From LH-M37 sp032251315 (GTDB taxonomy: Bacteria > Pseudomonadota > Gammaproteobacteria > SZUA-229), in assembly GCA_032251315.1 (NCBI GenBank), contig JAVVEE010000024.1, positions 1 to 32,356 of the forward strand: a stretch of 32,356 nt of DNA, given 5' to 3'. Below, piece by piece: positions 7,491-15,999 of this stretch; position 1 is the first letter of the stretch; every line of letters starts with the position of its first letter. Made by a program: the position numbers and the translations under genes. The notes below the pieces were generated by a model that was not told the DNA's origin, did no database searches, and saw only the letters and a list, made by a program, of their open reading frames with translations.

Positions 7491-7901
7491 TTAATCAGCG
7501 GCATCGGAAACACCCGCACCTTCTGACCAGGTTTCGCCGGGTTTGAGGTAGATTTTTTTGCCGTCGACCATCACCGGGGTTTTGTTGCCGGCGTTGATGG
7601 CGTTTGAATATACTTTGTAGCCTTCTACGTTTGTGCTGTCCATGGTGTTCCGGCCGTTGATCCAGACGACGCTTTTTCCGTTGCTGCGTTTCACAATGCC
7701 ATTAAGCTGGATGCTGGATGGCCCGTCCTGTATCTGATTGCCTGAAGCCCTGCTGTTTCTTCTGTCGCTGTCTATCGCCTGCCTTTGTTGTGGGGTGGTG
7801 AATAATGTTTTCAGCGACTGTTCGCTGTATTGCTGTGCTGTTGCCTGTAGCGGCAACATAAAAAAATATACGGGCAATAGGATTTTTATCAGGGCTGTCA
7901 T
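7491..7901 (-). CDS. mshK: MshK-like periplasmic pilus biogenesis protein
   Basis: A 136-residue secreted protein with an N-terminal signal peptide (hydrophobic LLPVYFFMLPLQATA, cleavage near ATAQ, residue 22). The LFTTPQQRQAIDSDR segment near residue 33 resembles the F-T-P-x-x-R-x-x-I/L-D pattern at the start of MshK-type proteins. The C-terminal part (about 65-125) is beta-rich, with INGR and VDGKKIYLKPGETW, like small PilP/GspC-type domains that link the inner-membrane platform to the secretin. It follows the MshJ-like gene by one base. The assignment rests on position plus a short motif. Confidence 0.7.
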   Translation of the reverse strand: MTALIKILLPVYFFMLPLQATAQQYSEQSLKTLFTTPQQRQAIDSDRRNSRASGNQIQDGPSSIQLNGIVKRSNGKSVVWINGRNTMDSTNVEGYKVYSNAINAGNKTPVMVDGKKIYLKPGETWSEGAGVSDAAD

Positions 7902-7902
7902 T

Positions 7903-8496
7903 TTACTGTTGGCTCCGCTTTTCCGCTAATTTGAAGCTGTACCAGCTTAGATCACAATAGGCATGTATTCTTTTTCCGGTGCTCTCAATCACACATTTAT
8001 CGACGGTAAAAAGTCCCTGCGCTTTTTTGTGCAGGGTGTTGAGCATGGAAAACAGGTCGCCTTCGTGCGCCATTTCCATATCCAGCGTCATCTGGCTGCG
8101 GTAGATTTTGAGGCCTTGCATGCTATGCTGCCCGGTTTTATCTTCGACCAGACGCTGGCTGCTAACATTGTATTTTACCGAGAGCAGGCCTTTGGCATTG
8201 GCGGTTTCCTGTATGGTTTCCAGCCAGTTGAGCCGATTCTCTTCGCCGATAATGTTATTTTTTACCAGAGCCAGATAATCCGTTTCATATTGATCAATTA
8301 TTCTATTGCTTTCTCTGGAGCCGTCTATTTTGTTTTTCCATAAGCGCATGGCTCTGTTTTCTGACTGTCGTCCTTCATAAGCATGCTTTATATAACGATC
8401 CGATGCGGCAACCAGCGTTATGGCAACAATTATTACCGCCATGAACAGCATCAGCGGTTTTTTTATGAGCGGATGAATATATGATTTCTTATTCAT
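7903..8496 (-). CDS. mshJ: MshJ/PilO-like inner-membrane pilus protein
   Basis: A 197-residue bitopic protein with a short cytoplasmic N-terminus, one membrane span (PLMLFMAVIIVAITLVAA, about residues 14-32), a periplasmic coiled-coil region (about 35-95) and a compact C-terminal domain with two cysteines (DKCVIE and AYCDLSW). This is the layout of PilO/GspM/MshJ proteins of the alignment subcomplex. Its ATG overlaps the end of the MshI-like gene by 8 bases, consistent with paired translation of PilN- and PilO-type partners. Sequence similarity to named MshJ proteins is weak by eye, so layout and gene order carry the call. Confidence 0.7.
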   Translation of the reverse strand: MNKKSYIHPLIKKPLMLFMAVIIVAITLVAASDRYIKHAYEGRQSENRAMRLWKNKIDGSRESNRIIDQYETDYLALVKNNIIGEENRLNWLETIQETANAKGLLSVKYNVSSQRLVEDKTGQHSMQGLKIYRSQMTLDMEMAHEGDLFSMLNTLHKKAQGLFTVDKCVIESTGKRIHAYCDLSWYSFKLAEKRSQQ

Positions 8497-10069
8497 GATC
8501 CGGCTCTCTCATCGTCACCTTGAACGTAAACTTGCCTTTCTGTTTTTTGCTGACGGCATTGACGTTCAGCCCGCTTTCGTCGGTGAAGGCTTTTTCCGAG
8601 CGCACCTCAACAGGCATATTCAGAACTTCCACCTGTTCGACTCTTTCATGCTGGCTCAGGGCTTCAATAATCCGGTTAACCTGCGTTACCGAAACTCTAT
8701 AATTATCATCTGAAATATTTATGCGCCCGTGAATTAGGCCAACATGCCTGACCGGGTCTTCGACGGTAGCATCTACTTTTCCTTTATTAACCTCTTTAAT
8801 TTCACCAAGGCCTTTATACTGTTCCGCCTGCCACTCGATCTTGTCTATATGCTCGATACCAAGTTCCGGTTTTGATAGTGCCTCACTCATTTCTATCATG
8901 AAGTCCAGCGGCGATGTTCGGCCGTGCTGCGCTATGCGCTCGGCCATATCAACGGCGGCATTCATTGATCTTGCGTGCTCAAACACGGGTTCGTATTCTT
9001 CAAAGCGGAGTTTGTATAATTTTTTGTATTCCTCAGCCTGCACCCGCAGTAATTCGACAGAGCGCTCATGTTCTATGGCGCTGGATAAATTGGATTGCGT
9101 GATCAGCATGGCCGCCAGAAGCAGCAGGATGCTGGCGGCCATTAGTGCCTTTGAGCCCAGCTGGTAATAATATTTGCGGTACTCTTTCGCCGCGCCATAA
9201 TGCGACTGGAACGCCTGCTGCTTGCCACATAGCCAGGTTAGTAAGCCATCGGAAAACTTGCCTGACAGGCCATGTACGCCGGCTTTATTTTGCAGCTCGG
9301 TAATGGTGTGGGTTTTTATCGTGTTTAAAGCATCTGCTTTGAATTCGGTTTGCAGCGATTCAATCTGGCTTTCCGAACCAAGTATATGTACATGCACAAA
9401 TTCGTCGGCGGCAATCAGCCTTTGATTGCGCAGAAAGGCGACGGTTCTTGCCACTTCCGGTGCGGCAAACTTGCCGATGTCGCTGATGTCGCCGGCATCC
9501 TGATTAATCACCGACTGGCGACTGGTTAGCATTTTTCCGTCCCTGAAAAATGTCTGCCGCAGGTTGCTGTTAACCTGCTGGCTGACCAGTAGCACCGCTC
9601 CGGCTTTTTCGCCGATCAGTGGCAGTATGCCCTTGCTGAGCAGTGGCAGTGTCCAGATACCAATTAGGGGTATCTCGCATTCTTCGATAACCTCTTTCCA
9701 GATGTCTATCAGGCCCGGATTGGTGATACCGCCGATTAATACTCTGTCATCGCGGCGGCCTTTTTTCTCACGGCCGATGACTTCCGAATAGACGTACTGT
9801 CTGCTGGAGCGATAATGCCGATCCTGCAGTCGTCCGATAACGGCTTTTCTATCTTTGCCGTAGACATGCGGTGCCGTTTCTATTCTGAAGTCTTCTTCAA
9901 TGATATCGACCAGTAGCCGGGCGGGCGATTTTGCCGAGGTGTTCAGGTACTCCCTGAATTTATCCAGGCCTTCCAGGTTGGGCTCGAACGAGCAGGCACC
10001 GTGAAACTTTTTACCGTCCCAGTGAAATACCGTTAGCCGATGGCCTGAAAAATAAAAAACTCTATTCAC
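8489..10069 (-). CDS. mshI: MshI-like (PilM/PilN-type) inner-membrane pilus protein
   Basis: A 526-residue protein combining a cytoplasmic actin-like region of about 300 residues with one membrane span (about 306-325, ALMAASILLLLAAML) and a periplasmic part. The periplasmic part starts with a coiled coil (about 330-375) and ends in a ferredoxin-like segment (VNRIIEALSQHERVEQVEVL near 465). GspL and MshI share this bipartite plan; PilM and PilN are its split version. The cytoplasmic domain should contact MshE. It sits between mshG (21 bases upstream) and the MshJ-like gene (8-base overlap). It is somewhat divergent and longer than I expect for MshI. Confidence 0.75.
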   Translation of the reverse strand: MNRVFYFSGHRLTVFHWDGKKFHGACSFEPNLEGLDKFREYLNTSAKSPARLLVDIIEEDFRIETAPHVYGKDRKAVIGRLQDRHYRSSRQYVYSEVIGREKKGRRDDRVLIGGITNPGLIDIWKEVIEECEIPLIGIWTLPLLSKGILPLIGEKAGAVLLVSQQVNSNLRQTFFRDGKMLTSRQSVINQDAGDISDIGKFAAPEVARTVAFLRNQRLIAADEFVHVHILGSESQIESLQTEFKADALNTIKTHTITELQNKAGVHGLSGKFSDGLLTWLCGKQQAFQSHYGAAKEYRKYYYQLGSKALMAASILLLLAAMLITQSNLSSAIEHERSVELLRVQAEEYKKLYKLRFEEYEPVFEHARSMNAAVDMAERIAQHGRTSPLDFMIEMSEALSKPELGIEHIDKIEWQAEQYKGLGEIKEVNKGKVDATVEDPVRHVGLIHGRINISDDNYRVSVTQVNRIIEALSQHERVEQVEVLNMPVEVRSEKAFTDESGLNVNAVSKKQKGKFTFKVTMREPDHE

Positions 10070-10090
10070 GTTCTTTAATTATCCCTGACA

Positions 10091-11299
10091 TTATAGTTTT
10101 ACGTTGGCCACTGCATCGTAGACCGGACCCAATACCGAGAGCATAATCCACATCATTATCCCGCCCAGCAGCACTGTCAATACCGGCATCATGGCTGGCT
10201 CAATTTTATCTATCGACTCTCTCACTTCGCGATTATAGAAATAACTGACGTTCATCAATGCTTCGTCCATCGCGCCGGTGTCTTCACCAATTCGGATCAT
10301 GCGCACGATCATCGATGGGAACACGCCGGTCGACTCAAAACTTTCGCTGATCTGCATACCTTCGGAAATGCTCGCGCGGGCACCGCGTATGGAGTCTTCC
10401 AGCATCATGTTGTTCATGATGCCTTCGGAGATTTTCAGGGCATTCAGTACGGTGATGCCGGCGCCGTACATCATGGCAAAATAGTTGGCGAAACGGGCGA
10501 GTTTTATTTTCATCATCAGCGGCCCGAACAGCCATATTCTTAATTTCATTTTGTCGATCAACAGTTTAACGTCCGGTCGGTTTAGCGCGATCACCTTAAC
10601 AGCAGCATAGATCGCTACCGGCGTTAGCAGCATGAGATACCAGTAATTAACAAACGCTGATGAGACCGCTATGAGTATTCGCGTATGCGTGGGAATTTCC
10701 GTACCCATGTTTTTTATGAACGGCAGCAGTTGCGGCATTAAATAGATCATCAGGAAACTGACTACGCTCAGCACCACAAAGCTGACGATACCTGGGTAGA
10801 TCATTATTTTGCGGCTGTGCGCTGCCAGTTCATCCTGCCAGCGCAGAGTTTCGCCCATTTCACCCAGCACCTTGACCAGCAGCCCGGTCTCTTCGCCGAC
10901 TCGAACCAGGGTGACATATACATCATCAAAAATATCCTTATGTTCGGACAATGCCAGCGACATGGTTTTACCGCCTTCGATATCATCAATGATGGTTTGC
11001 AGCACATCGGTGAAATGGCTGTAGTCCAGGCTGTCTCGAATATCTCGCAGGCAGTCGAGCAACGGTACGCCGGCTTTTAATAACTGTTCAATATGGAAAG
11101 TAAAATTGATCAGTTCTCGCCGGGTGATGGTTTTGCGGCGCAGCCATGATTTCGAGGCCTTGGCCTGCTCATCGAAACTGAGCAGATCGAAGCCCATACT
11201 TTTCAGGCGCTTCTCCAGCTCCATGGGGTTGCTGGCGATCATGGTGTCGCCGCGCACCTTGCCCATTTCATCGATTGTTTTGAATTTATAATCCGGCAT
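10091..11299 (-). CDS. mshG: MshG inner-membrane platform protein (PilC/GspF family)
   Basis: A 402-residue polytopic protein with the GspF/PilC layout: a cytoplasmic N-terminal region beginning YKFKTIDEMGKVRGDTM, a first T2SSF domain (about residues 65-190, with FTFHIEQLLKAGVPLLDCL), membrane spans near 165-190 and 215-235, and a second T2SSF domain (about 270-395, with FANYFAMMYGAGITVLNAL and RIGEDTGAMDEAL). It ends with a hydrophobic span. The protein forms the platform on which the assembly ATPase acts. The gene follows mshE by 16 bases. Both repeats carry the conserved G-E-x-T-G (VGEETG, IGEDTG), so it appears intact. Confidence 0.93.
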   Translation of the reverse strand: MPDYKFKTIDEMGKVRGDTMIASNPMELEKRLKSMGFDLLSFDEQAKASKSWLRRKTITRRELINFTFHIEQLLKAGVPLLDCLRDIRDSLDYSHFTDVLQTIIDDIEGGKTMSLALSEHKDIFDDVYVTLVRVGEETGLLVKVLGEMGETLRWQDELAAHSRKIMIYPGIVSFVVLSVVSFLMIYLMPQLLPFIKNMGTEIPTHTRILIAVSSAFVNYWYLMLLTPVAIYAAVKVIALNRPDVKLLIDKMKLRIWLFGPLMMKIKLARFANYFAMMYGAGITVLNALKISEGIMNNMMLEDSIRGARASISEGMQISESFESTGVFPSMIVRMIRIGEDTGAMDEALMNVSYFYNREVRESIDKIEPAMMPVLTVLLGGIMMWIMLSVLGPVYDAVANVKL

Positions 11300-11315
11300 G
11301 ATTTATATCTTCAGG

Positions 11316-13028
11316 TTATTTCAGTCGCCGCGTCATGTCGATCACCCGCGAGACCTCCTGCAGGGAGGTGCGACCGGCTATCACTACTCTTATGGCATCG
11401 TCGGCCAGGGTTTTGTAACCCGATTGTACGGCACACTCCTTCAGCTCACCCAGCGTTGCTCTTTTTGCAATCAGCTCATCCAGGTCGTCTTCGATGGTTA
11501 ACGCTTCCATCACGGAGATTCGACCTTTGTAGCCGGTATTGCCGCAATGCTCACAGCCCGCAGGCTCATATATTTTTACCGGTTCGGTAACTCTCAGCAG
11601 CCTGCTGTCGACGACGTCCGACCAGACCTCTGTTTTGCAGTGCGCACACAGCAGGCGGATTAAACGCTGGCTGATAATACCAATAATATTCCCGGTCATG
11701 ATGTCGGGCAGTACGCCGATATCCAGCAGGCGGGGAATCGCGCCAATGGCGGAATTGGTGTGAAGCGTGGTCAACACCTGATGCCCGGTCATGGCGGCGC
11801 GGAAGGCCATTTCGGCGGTGTCTTCGTCACGCACCTCACCGACCAGAATAATGTCGGGATCCTGCCGCATCATGGAGCGGATACCGTTGGCGAAATCCAT
11901 TCTCGCCACTTCGTTGATGGAGGTCTGACGGATCATGTCCACCGGATACTCCACCGGGTCTTCCAGCGTCATGATGTTCACTTCTTCAGACTTCACGTAA
12001 TTCAGCATCGAATACAGCGTGGTGGTCTTACCGCTGCCGGTGGGCCCTGTGACCAGAATAATGCCTTCGGGACGCGCCATCATCATTTTAAGGGCACTGA
12101 GTGTGTCTTCATGCAACCCCAGTGCTTCCAGCGGCACAATGCCTTTGGCCCGGTCGAGCACACGCAATACTATATTTTCGCCGTGCGTGGTGGGTTGCGC
12201 TGATACACGAAAATCGACCCGGTGGCCCTGTACTTGCAGGCTCAGGCGACCGTCCTGTGGAATTCTGGTTTCTGCAATATTCATCGAAGACATCACTTTC
12301 AGCCGCACTACAATGGCGGACCAGTAATCTTTATGCAGACTGCGAATCTGCCTCAACACGCCGTCGATGCGGTAGCGCAGGCGCAGGAAGCCGTCCTCCG
12401 GCTCGAAATGGATGTCGGACGAATCACGCTTTACGGCATCGGCTAAAATCGCATCCACCAGCCTGATCAACGGCTGGCTGTATTCATCTTCCACTGCATC
12501 CAGACTCTGGTAATCAATTTCGCCGGTCTCGATCTCGCGCAGAATGCCGTCCACCGAAAGCTCATAACCGTAGAACTGGTCGATCGCCCGTTTGATTTCA
12601 CCTTCGCCCGAAACGAAGGGGGTGATTTCAACCTTTCGACCGACCAGGGCGTGCACCCGATCCAGCGTCTGTAGATCCGAGGCGTTTTTCATCGCCAGTC
12701 GGAGGTGTTGGTTTTCCGGATTGAAACTGATCGGGACGATCACGTGCCGTTCAGCCATTTCTTTAGGAATTAACTCCAGCGCCGCGGCATCGGGCACCAC
12801 GCTTTTCAGGTCGACACTTTTGATGCCCAGCATCTGACCGAGCATATCCCGCATCACCGATTCTGAGACAAAACCCAGTGATACCAGAATCTCGCCGAGC
12901 AGGCGACCGGTTTTCTTCTGTTCGGTTAAGGCAATTTCAACCTGATCGACTGTCGTCAGCCCTTTTTCAACCAGACGTTCACCAAGTCGTGTTTTGAGTT
13001 TTGCATTTATTTCAGTTGAATTCATCAT
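11316..13028 (-). CDS. mshE: MshE pilus assembly ATPase with c-di-GMP-binding MshEN domain
   Basis: A 570-residue GspE/PilB-family ATPase that powers pilus extension. Two MshEN-type motifs start at residues 14 (RLGERLVEKGL) and 43 (LLGEILVSLGF), five residues apart, the arrangement known to bind c-di-GMP in MshE. The ATPase core has Walker A (GPTGSGKTT, near 331), an Asp box (IMTLEDPVEYP), Walker B (ILVGEVRDEDT) and a His box (TGHQVLTTLHTNSA). Four cysteines (CAHC and CEHC) form the zinc-binding insert. Two adjacent ATGs (13028 and 13025) are possible starts, directly after the mshN stop. All catalytic motifs are intact. Direct c-di-GMP control is inferred from the motifs. Confidence 0.95.
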   Translation of the reverse strand: MMNSTEINAKLKTRLGERLVEKGLTTVDQVEIALTEQKKTGRLLGEILVSLGFVSESVMRDMLGQMLGIKSVDLKSVVPDAAALELIPKEMAERHVIVPISFNPENQHLRLAMKNASDLQTLDRVHALVGRKVEITPFVSGEGEIKRAIDQFYGYELSVDGILREIETGEIDYQSLDAVEDEYSQPLIRLVDAILADAVKRDSSDIHFEPEDGFLRLRYRIDGVLRQIRSLHKDYWSAIVVRLKVMSSMNIAETRIPQDGRLSLQVQGHRVDFRVSAQPTTHGENIVLRVLDRAKGIVPLEALGLHEDTLSALKMMMARPEGIILVTGPTGSGKTTTLYSMLNYVKSEEVNIMTLEDPVEYPVDMIRQTSINEVARMDFANGIRSMMRQDPDIILVGEVRDEDTAEMAFRAAMTGHQVLTTLHTNSAIGAIPRLLDIGVLPDIMTGNIIGIISQRLIRLLCAHCKTEVWSDVVDSRLLRVTEPVKIYEPAGCEHCGNTGYKGRISVMEALTIEDDLDELIAKRATLGELKECAVQSGYKTLADDAIRVVIAGRTSLQEVSRVIDMTRRLK

Positions 13029-13031
13029 CTT

Positions 13032-14330
13032 CTATTTAGCAGCAAGGCTGTCGATGCGTGTTTGCACATCCGTTCCGGAAAAGCTGATCGCCTGTTTCTT
13101 CGCTAATACCAGGCATTGCCGGTAAAAACGCAACGCCTCTTTACGCTTGCCCAGCTGGTCCAGGCTTACTGCCAGATTGTAGGCATAATTCGCGTTTTCA
13201 GCATCACCCTGCCAGGCCTTGAAATAGGCCGCTTGCGCTTCCGGCCATCTGCCCTGACCGGCGTAATAGTTGCCCAGTGCATAATTCAGATGGAAGGCGG
13301 ATGGCTGTTGTTGCAGTAGCGATTTAAACCGGCTCTCTTCCTGCGAGCCCATTGTGGCTTTATCCAGGTTAGCCATTGCCGCGTTCGCCACCTGATCGCG
13401 GGGGTCGAGTTTGAGCAGCAACTGATAACTCTGTCTCGCCTTTTTAAGGTCGTCATTTTTGATGGCCACCGCAGCCATGCCCAGCAAGGCGTCGCGATTT
13501 TTTGCTTCACGCTGCAAGACGCTTTCATAAGCTTTGCCTGCCCGGGAGTAATCGGCCCTGTTATAGGCCAGCCAGGCCTGTTTCAGTAATGCATTGATCG
13601 GGTCTTCAGTTCTGGTTTGCCGGACTGAAAACCCATTTTCGACCACCTCGACCTTAACCTGCGGCGTTACCGCCCTGATCGCAGGTTTAGCGACCGGTTT
13701 TATCGCTGCCTGCGGTTTCGCCTCTACTTCGCGCCGGGGAGGCTGTGCGACCTCGGCTGTTTTTACTGGCTCAACAGGTGACGGCTTCCGGCTTTGCTTC
13801 ACCGGCTCGGCCTGCACCACACGCATGGCCAGTTTATGCCGACGCTCCAGTGACTCAACCTCTTCCAGCACACCGTAATAATGATAGCCCCCGGTCACCA
13901 GCAAAATAATGACGGCAACGGACAGCAGGCTGCCCCACATTATCTTCTGTTTCCGGCGGTATCTTTTGTTGGTTTTGTAGATTAACAATTGCAGCGCATC
14001 ATCAGAAACGGTGGAGTATGTGGCGGCATTTTTCTCCAGTTTCAGCGGCGCTTTCTTTGCCTCCGCTCTTGGTGCTTCCTGCTGAGCAGGGGCCTGCGTC
14101 TCCAAAACTTCTGTCGGATCATTCAGCAACAGTTCCAGCTCATCGGTAACTGTTTCAGCTTTTGCCGGTTCCGGTGTTTGCTGTAGGGGTGGGTTTTCCG
14201 TGGCCGCCTGTAACTCTAATGGCTCAGCCTCTGTTGCCGCGCTATTGTGTTCGGCCTCGGCGGTTTCCGCTTCGCGCACTTTCTGCTTTTCTTTCTCAGC
14301 TTTTTTCAGTGCGTCCAGTAACAGGCTCAT
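13032..14330 (-). CDS. mshN: MshN-like TPR protein
   Basis: A 432-residue bitopic protein. It opens with MSLLLDALKKAEKEK, the N-terminal signature shared by MshN and GspB/ExeB-type proteins, then a low-complexity Glu/Ala/Pro linker (about 20-100), one membrane span (about 131-150, MWGSLLSVAVIILLVTGG), a Pro/Lys/Val-rich periplasmic linker (about 165-230) and several TPR units (about 245-425, for example AWLAYNRADYSRAGKAYESV). The TPR part probably helps secretin assembly or cell-wall passage. It lies between mshL (15 bases upstream) and mshE (3 bases downstream). Confidence 0.9.
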   Translation of the reverse strand: MSLLLDALKKAEKEKQKVREAETAEAEHNSAATEAEPLELQAATENPPLQQTPEPAKAETVTDELELLLNDPTEVLETQAPAQQEAPRAEAKKAPLKLEKNAATYSTVSDDALQLLIYKTNKRYRRKQKIMWGSLLSVAVIILLVTGGYHYYGVLEEVESLERRHKLAMRVVQAEPVKQSRKPSPVEPVKTAEVAQPPRREVEAKPQAAIKPVAKPAIRAVTPQVKVEVVENGFSVRQTRTEDPINALLKQAWLAYNRADYSRAGKAYESVLQREAKNRDALLGMAAVAIKNDDLKKARQSYQLLLKLDPRDQVANAAMANLDKATMGSQEESRFKSLLQQQPSAFHLNYALGNYYAGQGRWPEAQAAYFKAWQGDAENANYAYNLAVSLDQLGKRKEALRFYRQCLVLAKKQAISFSGTDVQTRIDSLAAK

Positions 14331-14345
14331 ATCATCAATCTCAAA

Positions 14346-15950
14346 TTATCTGGACTGGGCTGGACTGGCATCGAAATCGTCCATCAGATATTTGCGGTAC
14401 TCTTTCAGATCCCCGTTCAGGCTGGCCTCATGCACCACCACCGGTCGTATAAATATCACCAGCTCGGATTTCACATACTCATCATCCTGATAGGAGAACA
14501 GCGCGCCCAGAAACGGGATGCTGGAAAGGATGGGCACACCGATTGTTTTTTTGTTGACCTGATCCTGCATCAACCCGCCGATAACGGCGGTGTCGCCATT
14601 GTTCACTTTCAGCACCGATTCGATTTCACGCACCTGAATGACCGGAATGCTGCTGATAACCCCTTCCTTTGCCAGCTCCGGATTGGGGTCGTTTACCGTA
14701 TCCACAATTCTGGATATGGTGGGCCTGATATTCAGGGTAACCACATCATTGCTGTCAATGAAGGGCATCACCGACATAACAAAGCCTATCGGCACGGTAT
14801 TGATATCGGTACTGATGGTGGCCGGACTGGTAACGACGCCGGTTGCAGCATTAATAATTTCAGGCGTCACTTCAACGGAAAAATACACCGCGTTATCGAC
14901 CACCTTGAGCATGGCGGTCTGATTATTCAGCGCCATAACCTTGGGACTGGATAACACTTTTACGTCGCCAAAGGTTTCCAGCGCCTTGAGGGTCGCCGAC
15001 AGATTATCACCGGAACTGGTGGTGGTTGAGCCGGATAATTCAAAGAAGGGTGAGGTGCCAAGATTGCCGCCCAGTAGGCTCTGAGTGATCTGATCGGTGA
15101 TGTTGCCCAGGCCATCCATCTTCACCATCGACCAGTCGATACCGGCCTGATAGCGATCACTCAGGGTGACTTCGGCGATGGTGGCTTCGATCATGACCTG
15201 ACGCTGTGCGCCGCCGATGACGCGATCCAGAAACGCCTGAATCTGGCGGTGCTGTCGGAAGGTGGCGCGCACGCCGACCACGCCGGTTTCGCGATTGACC
15301 ATGATATTCTGACTGCTGCCGGCCTCGTCGCCTTTAACGTCTTCGTTGATGATGCCGCCGAAATTAACGATCAGGGTTTTCCAGAACTCATTATCGGAGA
15401 CATTATTAACTTCTGAACTGGAGTTGTTACCCGCGCTGCCTTCGGTGGTGCCGGTCGAACTGATTTCGGTGGAAACCTCGACGCTGCCCTTGCTCAGACG
15501 TGACATGTTCAGATAGTTGACGCTGTAAAGATGCAGATACGGCTTGTCCGCGCGGATATGCAGGGTGTCGTCTTCCAGCGTGTAATTGATGGCGACCTGG
15601 CGGGTGAGTCGCTCCAGAATTTGCGGCAGTGTCTGGTCAATGGCGTTCATGGTAACTCTGCCTTCGATATCGCTGTCGATGTCCAGATTTAAACTGGCGT
15701 CCCGGGCCATGGAAAACAGCAACTCGCGCACCGGCACCTGATTGACCACCACGGTGTAGGTTTCCAGCGCCGACCGCTGTTCAGGTTCGGGCAATATGGG
15801 AGCGTCGTTCACTGTCGCCGGAATGGTATCGAGTGGCGCTACGTCACCGCTCAGATGCCCTTCCGATTTGGTCGGAGGATTGCTGGCACCGCAGGCAGTC
15901 AGTAGCAGCGACAAACCCAGAACCCCAATATTTGTAATTATTTTTTTCAT
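14346..15950 (-). CDS. mshL: MshL-like outer-membrane secretin (lipoprotein)
   Basis: A 534-residue secretin forming the outer-membrane channel of the pilus. The signal peptide ends in a lipobox (LLTAC, Cys20), so it is a lipoprotein and may not need a separate pilotin. An STN-type N-domain lies at about 70-115 (VRELLFSMARDASLNLDID). A Ser/Thr/Gly-rich loop follows near 165-185, then a ring-forming domain (about 200-255, with VGVRATFRQHRQIQAFLDRV) and the beta-barrel secretin domain (about 255-515), with VIGGLMQD and IPFLGALFSY near the end. The upstream ATPase gene ends 49 bases before its start. Confidence 0.92.
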   Translation of the reverse strand: MKKIITNIGVLGLSLLLTACGASNPPTKSEGHLSGDVAPLDTIPATVNDAPILPEPEQRSALETYTVVVNQVPVRELLFSMARDASLNLDIDSDIEGRVTMNAIDQTLPQILERLTRQVAINYTLEDDTLHIRADKPYLHLYSVNYLNMSRLSKGSVEVSTEISSTGTTEGSAGNNSSSEVNNVSDNEFWKTLIVNFGGIINEDVKGDEAGSSQNIMVNRETGVVGVRATFRQHRQIQAFLDRVIGGAQRQVMIEATIAEVTLSDRYQAGIDWSMVKMDGLGNITDQITQSLLGGNLGTSPFFELSGSTTTSSGDNLSATLKALETFGDVKVLSSPKVMALNNQTAMLKVVDNAVYFSVEVTPEIINAATGVVTSPATISTDINTVPIGFVMSVMPFIDSNDVVTLNIRPTISRIVDTVNDPNPELAKEGVISSIPVIQVREIESVLKVNNGDTAVIGGLMQDQVNKKTIGVPILSSIPFLGALFSYQDDEYVKSELVIFIRPVVVHEASLNGDLKEYRKYLMDDFDASPAQSR

Positions 15951-15999
15951 TTACTCACCCGTTTTTTCCTTATTCATTTTTCCTTAAACCTTGTAGTCG

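Noticed and set aside
11760..12203. 147-codon + strand frame antisense to mshE
   Set aside because: Rich in His and Gly, as expected for an antisense shadow; the opposite strand carries intact ATPase motifs.
14430..14954. 174-codon + strand frame antisense to mshL
   Set aside because: Shadow of the secretin gene; no domain, and His/Asn/Gly-rich composition unlike a real protein.
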